Origin: Synechococcales cyanobacterium bin31.maxbin.ball.101
GTDB taxonomy: Bacteria > Cyanobacteriota > Cyanobacteriia > Leptolyngbyales > Leptolyngbyaceae
Direction: 5' to 3'
Assembly (NCBI GenBank): GCA_013298165.1
Contig: JAAFJU010000008.1
Coordinates: 1-64,000, forward strand
Length of the DNA stretch: 64,000 nt
Each line of letters opens with the position of its first letter. Positions within the stretch are counted from its first letter, which is position 1. The position numbers were made by a program, and so were the translations under genes. The notes under the pieces were generated by a model. The model saw only the letters and a list, made by a program, of their open reading frames with translations, made no database searches and had not been told where the DNA came from. Below, one piece after another: positions 8,079-16,050 of this stretch.

Positions 8079-9923
8079 ATGTCGAACTTTGACTCCACGA
8101 AAAAACGCCTTGCCGATCTCTTGAAAAATATTGTGGAGGGCAAGATCCAGCTTCCCGATTTTCAACGGGGTTGGGTTTGGGATGATCAAAATATTCGCTC
8201 ACTTCTGGTCAGTATTGCCCGTGCCTTTCCAGTTGGAGCCGTAATGATGCTGGAAACGGGCGGTGATGCACACTTTAAGATTCGTCCAGTGGAGGGACTG
8301 GATGCGGACACAATCAAGCCTACGGATGCAGAGCAGCTTATTCTGGATGGTCAACAGCGCCTCACGTCCCTGATTCAAGTGCTGATGATTGATCACCCTG
8401 TGAAAACTCGATCGAGTAATGGGAAGGCTCTCCAGCGTTACTACTATATTGATATTGAAACAGCATTACTGGGTCCGGATCATTATGAGGATGCGATCGT
8501 CGGCGTAGAAGCCGATCGGACTTTGAAAGCGAATTTTGGGCGCGATATTAAATTGGATTTGAGAACCCCAGAGCAGGAGTACAAGAACTTCTATTTTCCT
8601 TGTAACCAAATCTTAAATTCTGACCGTTGGGAGGAAGGACTCAATAGCTATAATCCTGGTCAATTCTCACGGTATATGCAATTTCGGACCCAGATGCTGA
8701 GTGTCTTTCGGTCCTATGATGTGCCAATTATTCAGCTTAACAAGGAAAATAAGAAGGAAGCGGTTTGTCTGGTCTTTGAAAAAGTGAATACAGGCGGAGT
8801 CCCCCTTTCTGTCTTTGAACTGGTCACAGCTACCTATGCCGCTGAGAATGTGAATTTACGAGATGAATGGTATGGGAATGAAAAAGAAGAAATGATTGGG
8901 ATACAACAACAATTTAAGCAACAACGTCTTCTTCAACAGGTTCAACCCACGGAATTTCTTCAAGGACTATCGCTATTGCAGACCTGGGAGAGGCGTCAGG
9001 AGGATATTTCAACGGGGAAGCAAGGGAAGCAAGTTACTGGGATTAGTGCAAAACGAGAAGCGGTTCTGTCCCTTTCTCTATGTGCATATCAGCAGTGGAA
9101 AATAAAATTAACGGCTGGATTTTTAAATGCTGCAAAATTTCTCAGTCAGGAGTCATTTTTCTCAACGCGAGATTTACCTTATAGTACTCAACTTGTTCCT
9201 CTCGCAACCGTGATGGCATTAATTGAAGACGATTGGCGTCAGCCCGTCGTTTACGATAAATTAGCTCGCTGGTTTTGGTGCGGCGTATTGGGAGAGTTGT
9301 ATGGGGGTGCCGTTGAAACGCGAATTGCCCTCGATGTTCAGGATCTGGTCGAATGGATTCGAGGACGAGGCGATGAACCCACAACCATTCGAGATGCTAA
9401 TTTTCAGCCTGCTCGGTTAGAAACTCTCCGATCGCGAAACAGTGCAGCATATAAGGGGATAAGTACGTTGGTTTTACGAGAAGGGGCACAGGATTTCTTC
9501 TGGAAGTCGAAGATTCGGGATCTGAATGAAACGGAGTGGGATGAATGCCAGCTTGATATTCATCATATTTTCCCGAAAGTCTGGTGTGAGAAGCAGAGGA
9601 TTTCGCCGAAACGGTACAATTCCATCCTCAATAAAACGGCGATTTCATTTAAGGCGAATCGGATGATTGGTGGGAAAGCGCCAAGTGCCTATCTTCAACA
9701 GCTACAAGGGCATTCGGCAGTGCAATTAGATGCGGCGGCGATGGATGCCATTTTGTGGACCCATTTGATCGAGGCAGATCCACTACGCCAAGATGATTTT
9801 GAGGCATTTGTGGAAAGTCGTCAGCGGACCCTTTTGAATAAAATTGCGATTGCGATGGGTAAGCCGATCGTGATCGCAGATGAAAATGTAGATGATGACT
9901 ATTCTGAGCCGGAGGATGAGTAA
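8079..9923 (+). CDS. DUF262/HNH nuclease (GmrSD-type single-protein defence enzyme)
   Basis: The 614-residue protein starts with a DUF262 (ParB/sulfiredoxin-like) NTPase domain. QLPDFQRGWVW (24-34) and LILDGQQRLTSL (88-99, containing the hallmark DGQQR) are clear, as is the later VFEKVNTGGVPLS. The C-terminal third carries an HNH-type nuclease site, LDIHHIFPK (H495, H496), followed by an asparagine-containing segment (NSILNKTAIS, about 514) and a conserved ANRMIGGKAPSAYL block. This is the GmrS/GmrD arrangement fused in one chain, as in several antiphage nucleases that act on modified DNA. Target specificity cannot be inferred. An acidic tail ends the protein. Its position next to HEPN/MNT genes fits a defence island. 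Confidence 0.85.
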   Translation: MSNFDSTKKRLADLLKNIVEGKIQLPDFQRGWVWDDQNIRSLLVSIARAFPVGAVMMLETGGDAHFKIRPVEGLDADTIKPTDAEQLILDGQQRLTSLIQVLMIDHPVKTRSSNGKALQRYYYIDIETALLGPDHYEDAIVGVEADRTLKANFGRDIKLDLRTPEQEYKNFYFPCNQILNSDRWEEGLNSYNPGQFSRYMQFRTQMLSVFRSYDVPIIQLNKENKKEAVCLVFEKVNTGGVPLSVFELVTATYAAENVNLRDEWYGNEKEEMIGIQQQFKQQRLLQQVQPTEFLQGLSLLQTWERRQEDISTGKQGKQVTGISAKREAVLSLSLCAYQQWKIKLTAGFLNAAKFLSQESFFSTRDLPYSTQLVPLATVMALIEDDWRQPVVYDKLARWFWCGVLGELYGGAVETRIALDVQDLVEWIRGRGDEPTTIRDANFQPARLETLRSRNSAAYKGISTLVLREGAQDFFWKSKIRDLNETEWDECQLDIHHIFPKVWCEKQRISPKRYNSILNKTAISFKANRMIGGKAPSAYLQQLQGHSAVQLDAAAMDAILWTHLIEADPLRQDDFEAFVESRQRTLLNKIAIAMGKPIVIADENVDDDYSEPEDE

Positions 9924-10061
9924 AGTTATGAATAGAGTAATTAGGCTAAGAATACTGAAAGACGATCGGTAAATTTCGAGGTCAACCTCTGAACACCTCG
10001 CTATTCAATTTGCTGTTGAGGTGGCGATCGCTCAGGAACGCCGCTTCCAACAATCGGTCTC

Positions 10062-10346
10062 CTGCAAAACCTGAGTAATGTTACTCTTCACCCGCCTCTA
10101 ACGGCTGTGATGACAAGAATTTCAGCAATGACGGCGACGTAGCGGCAGGGGGATGGGTGGTTTGCGCGGGAAGTGGCGGTGGCGGAGTTTTTGAACCCAT
10201 TGGGTGCGCCAATCGTTCCTAACAGTCGCTTGATTCCGCCAGGACCGTATTCCCAATTTGGGTCTGGTAGTGAGCTTATGGGAATGAGTGCTGTAGTTAT
10301 GTTTTTTCCACAGTGTCTAAAGCTATCATTTCTTGTCAATGAGTGA
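10062..10346 (+). pseudogene. Possible remnant of a phosphotransferase-family (APH-like) gene
   Basis: One frame reads LQNLSNVTLHPPLTAVMTRISAMTAT, then an in-frame TAG at 10140, then GWFAREVAVAEFLNPLGAPIVP and a proline-rich continuation to a TGA at 10344. The order 'WF-REVAVA-FL---GAP-V-P---L-PGP' resembles the N-lobe of aminoglycoside-phosphotransferase-family kinases. There is no start, no kinase active site and an internal stop, so at most it is a relic. The identification is from remembered motif pattern and is weak. Confidence 0.3.
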
Positions 10347-10379
10347 GGGCAAACCTTTCTCATTGACAAGAAATAATAG
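10323..10379 (-). terminator. Long inverted repeat, probable terminator of the small membrane-protein gene
   Basis: ATTTCTTGTCAATGAG at 10328-10343 is perfectly complementary to 10359-10374. The stem extends outwards to 21 bp with one mismatch around a 15-base loop. It lies 32 bases beyond the stop of the minus-strand gene at 10411-10677. Its strength suggests a terminator; it could also be the hairpin of a small mobile element. Confidence 0.5.
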
Positions 10380-10410
10380 TCTAGTCTGAGTCGAGCGTCT
10401 TCAGATGTAC

Positions 10411-10677
10411 TTATCGAGCGATAACCTTCTGGAAATCGATAATTAGGCGATTCAGAGACAGTTCCAGATGGAACCCCTGAAAATTAGAGATAGAGACCCC
10501 AACGCATATAACTCCAATCAAGGCAAATAGCCCCATTAGAATCATGACTTGAGGACGTCGTTCAATCATTTGGTCCGTACGATCGAAAAACGATCGTGCC
10601 GGAACGGATGAACGTTGGCGAGAATCATAATTGCGTGAGCGCCTTGAAGCTTTGAAAAACTTTTTCACTGGTAACAT
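10411..10677 (-). CDS. Small single-pass membrane protein, unknown function
   Basis: The 88-residue product has a basic N-terminus rich in Arg, Lys and Ser (about residues 4-40). A single hydrophobic helix follows (VMILMGLFALIGVICVGVSI, about 44-63), then a 25-residue C-terminal tail. The positive-inside rule predicts a cytoplasmic N-terminus. A GAGGAAC ribosome-binding site lies a few bases before the ATG, and a strong hairpin follows the gene, which is why I accept it despite its size. I recognise no family. It is divergent from the large gene starting at 10959, with 281 bases of shared upstream DNA. Confidence 0.5.
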   Translation of the reverse strand: MLPVKKFFKASRRSRNYDSRQRSSVPARSFFDRTDQMIERRPQVMILMGLFALIGVICVGVSISNFQGFHLELSLNRLIIDFQKVIAR

Positions 10678-10958
10678 GATGGTTCCTCAATTGAGAAAAT
10701 AGAGTTTCAGCAAGAAATCCATTAGCCGCAAAAGACTGAATACTTTTGCGATTCCCAAGCTAGAGCGTAGCCATTCGGTCCTCAACATACGCAGACATTG
10801 GTTTCCTTTAGCCACACTTTTAGGCTAAGTCAATGTATAAAAAGTTGTCAATCACTGCTTCGAATTAGACAGATCAGATGATACAAATTGTACATAATAT
10901 ATAGTGATAAATTGGCTAGAATAAATCATCTGTTGTTTTCTAATCGGCCAGATAGATC

Positions 10959-13900
10959 ATGGTTAACCCAAATTCTTCCCTCTCATCGAAGACTGAAGTA
11001 TCAGATGTCGATCGGTTGCTTCTAGAGCAAGAAGAAAGACGACTGCGGAATCTGTATGCATTTCTCCTCAGCATCACAGACTTAGGCTCTGAGACTGCTT
11101 CAGCATTAGGAAAGACTCAGTCTGGTCTGAGCGTTCGCCCGAATGAAAGTCTGATTGCGAAGCAGTGGGGACTGAGTAACTACCGAATTTTTGTACGTCG
11201 GGTCTTGAGAGCAATGTATCCTGATCTCTACCAAGAGCCTGGGAAGCAGAAGGAGAAAACGGAAGGTCTCCCGCATCTTGATATGTACAGATTAGTCAAT
11301 ATTTTAAATAATTTAGGAGAATATAAAAAGAAAAGCGTTCAACCTGGATCCAGTAAGCAATCAAAAAAGATTCGAGACGGACAGTTTACTCTGCCGAGAG
11401 CCGGAAATTTTCATTTGGATAAGCTCAAAGCCTTACGGCTTTTTAGTGAGCTTTCACTGTATGAACGCGAACTACTGGAAATTCCGTGGAGACGAGGGGA
11501 AGGGTTGCTTCAGAAAATTTTTACGGAAACCGCAACACCCTCTCAAGATTTGTCTGACCATAGTCTTCGTCATGTTTATCAGACTTTTATTCAAGCTAAT
11601 CAGGAGCTATTTAATTTTTCTAGAGATGAAGTAACGGTCGATCCATTTTCTCGTACCTTTGTTCAAGGCCAAGTTCAGAAAATACTCTGCCAATACCCAG
11701 GATTTTCTGAGCAAGCAGATGAAAGTATTATCTTAAAATTCCAAGATAAAGTAGAACGGGAAATCAATCGAATTCGGTTGCAATCTGGCTTGCAGCATAT
11801 AGATGGCTCTCAGTTATCGAATTCTAGGCAAGGTAGTCAATCTAGTCAGACAATCCAGCATATCCCGGCAGAGCTAATTCCACGCCTCATTAAATCAGTG
11901 ATTGAGAATGAAATTCTGACGGAACAATTTCCAATATTTATCCAGTATTTAGAAGTTAAAAAAGTTAGTCCTTTACCTTTGTATATTTATCGAGAGGATC
12001 AACCTGATGGACTTCTTAATCAGGAATTTGATCTGAGTGATATGGATGCAGGAATTGAGCGACAGTTTAGCTATTCTGTAAAAATTCACTTTTATGCAAG
12101 GATTCCAAGAGAAAAAGACCTTGAGTCAAACTCGGAGGAAGATTCAGACCGAATTGAATTTTATGAAGAGATTACAGGAATTGGTAGTCCTTTGTCTCAT
12201 GTTACGGCTGCGGTAAATCGGACTCTTTTGTGGGATATCCCCTGTTTAGATGAACGTAATATTTTCCCAATCGTCAAACAGCTTTTTTTGAGCGATGAAA
12301 TTATTGGCGATAGCCATAATAGTCCAGTTTGGTCTCATTGTGTCGTTCAGCTTTGTACTAAGGATAATATTCGAGCAGCTATCCAAACTAATACCTCCTA
12401 CGACCGAATTGATATTTATGCGGAACCTGCTCATGGTGATTTCTGTGGATTTGATATGTTAGAGGCGATCGCTAAATCAGCTTTGAATGCTCGTTTGCGG
12501 TGTATCCAACAAATGGGTATTGATCCTCGATGCTATCTTCGTGAACTAGGTCAACGTGTCCAAGAAGTGAAAGCATTGCGAAAAGCAAAAGGGGCATTGA
12601 AATTTTATCCATTTTCAATTCGAGCTATGGAAGGAATATTAGAAGCTGAGTTATTCCAAAAGTACAACTATGGCTCTTGTTTACTGGATTGGGATGTTGA
12701 AACTTCTCCCACTGAAAATCAAAAATCGTTAAGTCGGATTGCGTGTGACGCGCGACTTTGTTTAGCAGAAGCTCTTTTGACCGAAGGAAAATATGCGGCA
12801 GCAAAGAATCATATGGATAACTTGATATCCATAATGGAAGATCTATCTTCCCATATTAGCGATTTGATGCGAGCTAAATATTATCTTCTTCTAGCCCAAT
12901 ATCATTACCATTATGATATTCCGCTTGAACGCCCTCAAAATATTAGTCATATCTATCATGAGGATCGTAACCATGCTGTTCAAGCTGTGGAACGTGCTTT
13001 AACTAAGGCTAAAGATTATCTCAATAATCGTGTCAGAACTTGTGAAGTTTTAGATGAATTGCCTCAAAGTAACATTCATCCATTTTCGATTTTATTAGCA
13101 CGGATTCATTTTTTAGAAGCTCGCTTAAAGTTAACTTTTGGAGCATATCTAAGATATGACCCTATTAGCGATTGTTTACACGATGTCATGATTAGTCTGC
13201 AAAAAGCAAGAATATGTGCTGCCCAAGATGGAAGCTCTGACGACTATGCCGAGTATTCAGCATTTCAAAGTTGGTTATATTTGATGCTTGCTCAAATTGA
13301 CTCTGAACATCGGACAGATCATTTGGATTGGGCCGGACGGCTTTTAGATCACGCGATTGAGTGCTACGCCCCTACGGGAGAGTCAGCATATCATGACTTA
13401 AAAAATCATGCTGGAGTAATTGATGAAGAGGCTGAATCTCATTTTTGTCATACTGAGAATACAATGGGTTGTGAAGTTTTTGGCCATGTTCATGTCCAAT
13501 CTGTTCCCTTCTTGTTGGAGACGTCCAATCGTCAGAGCCTAAGTGAGCTAACTCAAGGCGAAGAAGAAGGTTCGTATCCAATTCTACGGTTAAATTTTCA
13601 TCTATTCAAAGAGAAGTTTCATTCTGCATCACATAAAAAAGCAGATCTTTTTGGGACTCGTGCTAGCTTGTTGTTAATGGTTACTGGACTTCGAGATTTA
13701 GTAGTAGCTGAGAAGAGCTTAGATTTAGAAATGATTACGTATAAATTATTAGGTGCCTATTCGATCTCCAAAGATGGTGGACATTCTCAACGTGAGGATA
13801 ACTTTCTAGTTGTGAGAAGAAATTTCGAGGCATTTGAATTCGATCTAAGAAAAATCTCAATAATTCAGGGATTATATCCTCATCGAATCAGCTATATTGT

Positions 13901-14363
13901 TGCGTTAAGCGGAATTTTCTTGGTCATTTGTTCAATTCTATCAATTATGAAATCTTACTCAGACTATTATGATCAAAATACATCTTGGACAGATTTTAAA
14001 GAACAAGAGTCGCCTCATTTTACCTGCATTAATTTTATCTTATATGATATGCATGAAGAGAAGGATGCAGGTCAATCAGCAACCTTAAAAGGGACTCCTC
14101 ACCAACAGCGCTTTAATGGACATTTAGTAAATCACTTTGAGCGAATTAAGTCATACATAGAAGATATAATAAATATCCTTGAGAAGAAAGATACTAGGCT
14201 TGGTAAGTTACTCAGCCCTCGGGTAGATCAGGACAATAATAGCTCTAGTCTAGTAATATTAGAAATGAGAGATTACCTATTGAGTGATATGACTCAACTT
14301 ATTCTTGGAGTTGCAGATGTTTCATTTATGCAATCGATTGTCAATGGTAAATCAAAAAATTAG
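10959..14363 (+). CDS. Large hypothetical protein (1134 residues), helical repeat region, one possible membrane helix
   Basis: I do not recognise this family. The first 150 residues are polar and helical (EQEERRLRNLYAFLLSITDLG ...) and include a Ser/Lys-rich linker. The middle (about 590-720 and 755-800) has amphipathic helix pairs such as DARLCLAEALLTEGKYAAAK and RAKYYLLLAQYHYHYD, which look like degenerate TPRs. A hydrophobic stretch at about 978-996 (YIVALSGIFLVICSILSIM) could be a membrane segment near the C-terminus. Codon use is more AT-rich than in neighbouring genes and GATCG sites are rarer, which may mean recent acquisition. It appears monocistronic, ends at a strong hairpin, and faces the secretion operon convergently. 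No enzymatic motif is visible. Confidence 0.75.
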   Translation: MVNPNSSLSSKTEVSDVDRLLLEQEERRLRNLYAFLLSITDLGSETASALGKTQSGLSVRPNESLIAKQWGLSNYRIFVRRVLRAMYPDLYQEPGKQKEKTEGLPHLDMYRLVNILNNLGEYKKKSVQPGSSKQSKKIRDGQFTLPRAGNFHLDKLKALRLFSELSLYERELLEIPWRRGEGLLQKIFTETATPSQDLSDHSLRHVYQTFIQANQELFNFSRDEVTVDPFSRTFVQGQVQKILCQYPGFSEQADESIILKFQDKVEREINRIRLQSGLQHIDGSQLSNSRQGSQSSQTIQHIPAELIPRLIKSVIENEILTEQFPIFIQYLEVKKVSPLPLYIYREDQPDGLLNQEFDLSDMDAGIERQFSYSVKIHFYARIPREKDLESNSEEDSDRIEFYEEITGIGSPLSHVTAAVNRTLLWDIPCLDERNIFPIVKQLFLSDEIIGDSHNSPVWSHCVVQLCTKDNIRAAIQTNTSYDRIDIYAEPAHGDFCGFDMLEAIAKSALNARLRCIQQMGIDPRCYLRELGQRVQEVKALRKAKGALKFYPFSIRAMEGILEAELFQKYNYGSCLLDWDVETSPTENQKSLSRIACDARLCLAEALLTEGKYAAAKNHMDNLISIMEDLSSHISDLMRAKYYLLLAQYHYHYDIPLERPQNISHIYHEDRNHAVQAVERALTKAKDYLNNRVRTCEVLDELPQSNIHPFSILLARIHFLEARLKLTFGAYLRYDPISDCLHDVMISLQKARICAAQDGSSDDYAEYSAFQSWLYLMLAQIDSEHRTDHLDWAGRLLDHAIECYAPTGESAYHDLKNHAGVIDEEAESHFCHTENTMGCEVFGHVHVQSVPFLLETSNRQSLSELTQGEEEGSYPILRLNFHLFKEKFHSASHKKADLFGTRASLLLMVTGLRDLVVAEKSLDLEMITYKLLGAYSISKDGGHSQREDNFLVVRRNFEAFEFDLRKISIIQGLYPHRISYIVALSGIFLVICSILSIMKSYSDYYDQNTSWTDFKEQESPHFTCINFILYDMHEEKDAGQSATLKGTPHQQRFNGHLVNHFERIKSYIEDIINILEKKDTRLGKLLSPRVDQDNNSSSLVILEMRDYLLSDMTQLILGVADVSFMQSIVNGKSKN

Positions 14364-14385
14364 TTTCTTAATGAGGCTGCGCTTC

Positions 14386-14433
14386 AAAATATTGAAATTG
14401 GATATTTCAAATACTATCCAATTTCAATATTTT
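14386..14433. terminator. Bidirectional terminator between convergent genes
   Basis: A perfect 18-bp inverted repeat (AAAATATTGAAATTGGAT at 14386-14403 with its complement at 14416-14433) surrounds a 12-base loop. The stem has A-run and T-run ends, so it can terminate transcription from either side. It lies 22 bases after the 1134-residue gene and 55 bases beyond the end of the HlyD gene. Confidence 0.75.
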
Positions 14434-14488
14434 AGTCTACGTATATTTTTTAAGTACTATAGATTTGTCTAAACTGCCTAGAATAATC

Positions 14489-16033
14489 CTATCGAACAAA
14501 TTTCAGACTTTCGAGACCTTTTTTGAACTGTTCAGTAAAGACATCAATGACTTTCCGTTTTCTAGTTTTGATATTGGCAGAGAGGGACATGCCGGATTGA
14601 AGTACGACAGGTTTGCCATGAGACATGAGTCGTTGTTCGGTCAGCTTAATTTTGGCTGGGAAAGTAAAGTAGGGTTGAGTCTGGGTCGGTTGTGCTGCAT
14701 CGGACCCAATCCAAATTAGTTCGCCTTTTACATCACCGAATTCACTAAATGGGAAAGAATCAACTCGCACGTCAACTTCCATACCGGGTTGGATAAAACC
14801 AATATCTTGGTTTGTGATAGAGACTTGAGCAATGAGATTGCCTTGAGGAACAATTTTGAGAAGTGGTTCCGTGACATTTGTGACATACCCTGGAGTCTTT
14901 GGCTTCATTTCAAAAACGACCCCATCGACAGGCGCTAAAATCTCGCCGTATTTTAATAATTGTGTGGACTGTTGGATTTGGCTATCGATTTCAGAAATGC
15001 GTTTTTTATTCTCTAAGATAGCCTTTGTAAATTGACTATCAATCTCAGCAATTTTCTGTTCATTAATCGAGATTTGTGCCAAATTATCCTTACCCTCATT
15101 GGCATCGAGATTATTTGCTTTTGCTTTGACTTCTTGAATTGCGAGGTTGAGTCGTTGCTCTTCTTGGTCGAGTTGCTGGACTTCAGACTGATTGGCTGAG
15201 ACCTCCTGCTGCTGTTTTAGATACTGTAATTTGGAGATCGCTCCCTGGTCTGCCAAAGGCTTGACCTGTGCCAAAACACCCTGATTCGTTGCAAGTGTTT
15301 CACGAGCAGTTGCACGTTTAACCTGTGCCTGTGCCAACTGTCTCTCCAATTGACCTGCTTGTAACCCCGAGGCTTCAAGTCTCGTCCGAGTTTCAGAATT
15401 TTTATAAGTCAGGCGTTGCTGTTGGTCGCTGCTGAGTCCCGAGTTGTCTCCAGTTAGTTGAGCACGAAGGAATCTACTTTCGTCAGACAAGGCCGATCGG
15501 TTACGAGCGAGGGACAAAATTGAGGATGCCACCTGTTGGGGTGGTGTTGCGATCGCGTTTCCACTGAGCTGTGCGGAATAGTAATCATTTTCCTGAGCCA
15601 GGGCTTGTTTAACCTGCTGCAATGATTTGAGTTGTGCATTAGCAGTGCTGGGATCGAGCTTGAGGAGTCGGTCTCCCTTTTTAACCGTCTGTCCTTCAGT
15701 GACGAGAATTTCCTGAACCACCCCTTGAGTGGGTGCTTGGACATCTTTGACATTTCCTTGAGGTTCAAGTTTCCCCTGAGCTGCAACGGCCTCTTCCAAT
15801 TCAGTGACATTGGCCCAGATTGTGGTTCCGCTGAGGATAGCGATCACCCCCCAAAGAATTGCCCGTGACCAAAAATGGCCTTGTTTTAGGAGTAAGGGAT
15901 GTTCATAGTCTCGCTTGACAGAAGTCGGTGGCTTTGCAGTTTCTGGTGCTGCTTGAGGTGTAACCAACTGCTGTAGGAACTGTTGGTTGGCCGAATGGTC
16001 CGTAGGTTGAGGCGCTTTAGGAGTCTGAGTCAT
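14489..16033 (-). CDS. HlyD-family membrane-fusion protein of a type I secretion system
   Basis: The 514-residue protein has a proline-rich cytoplasmic N-terminus and one transmembrane helix (about 57-75). The first lipoyl half-motif GKLEPQGNVKDVQAPTQGVV follows, then a long coiled-coil hairpin rich in Gln and Ala (about 140-370). The second lipoyl half (YGEILAPVDGVVFEM) and the C-terminal beta-barrel domain (QVSITNQDIGFIQPGMEVDVRVD) complete the fold. These are the features of HlyD/LapC-type periplasmic adaptors that connect an ABC exporter to an outer-membrane TolC-like channel. No TolC gene is in the window. It is the last gene of the operon, 17 bases after the ABC transporter stop. Confidence 0.92.
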   Translation of the reverse strand: MTQTPKAPQPTDHSANQQFLQQLVTPQAAPETAKPPTSVKRDYEHPLLLKQGHFWSRAILWGVIAILSGTTIWANVTELEEAVAAQGKLEPQGNVKDVQAPTQGVVQEILVTEGQTVKKGDRLLKLDPSTANAQLKSLQQVKQALAQENDYYSAQLSGNAIATPPQQVASSILSLARNRSALSDESRFLRAQLTGDNSGLSSDQQQRLTYKNSETRTRLEASGLQAGQLERQLAQAQVKRATARETLATNQGVLAQVKPLADQGAISKLQYLKQQQEVSANQSEVQQLDQEEQRLNLAIQEVKAKANNLDANEGKDNLAQISINEQKIAEIDSQFTKAILENKKRISEIDSQIQQSTQLLKYGEILAPVDGVVFEMKPKTPGYVTNVTEPLLKIVPQGNLIAQVSITNQDIGFIQPGMEVDVRVDSFPFSEFGDVKGELIWIGSDAAQPTQTQPYFTFPAKIKLTEQRLMSHGKPVVLQSGMSLSANIKTRKRKVIDVFTEQFKKGLESLKFVR

Positions 16034-16050
16034 GAGGCTTGGGGGAGTCG

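Larger units (their letters stand above)
9924..10410. other. Gene-poor spacer with decayed sequence
   Basis: This 487-base stretch lies between the DUF262 gene and a small minus-strand gene. It contains a probable phosphotransferase relic (10062-10346) and a long inverted repeat (10323-10379), annotated separately. Nothing else in it is supported. Confidence 0.5.

Noticed and set aside
10088-10369. Minus-strand 93-codon frame
   Set aside because: The plus strand of the same stretch reads better as a phosphotransferase relic, and the frame runs into the long inverted repeat.
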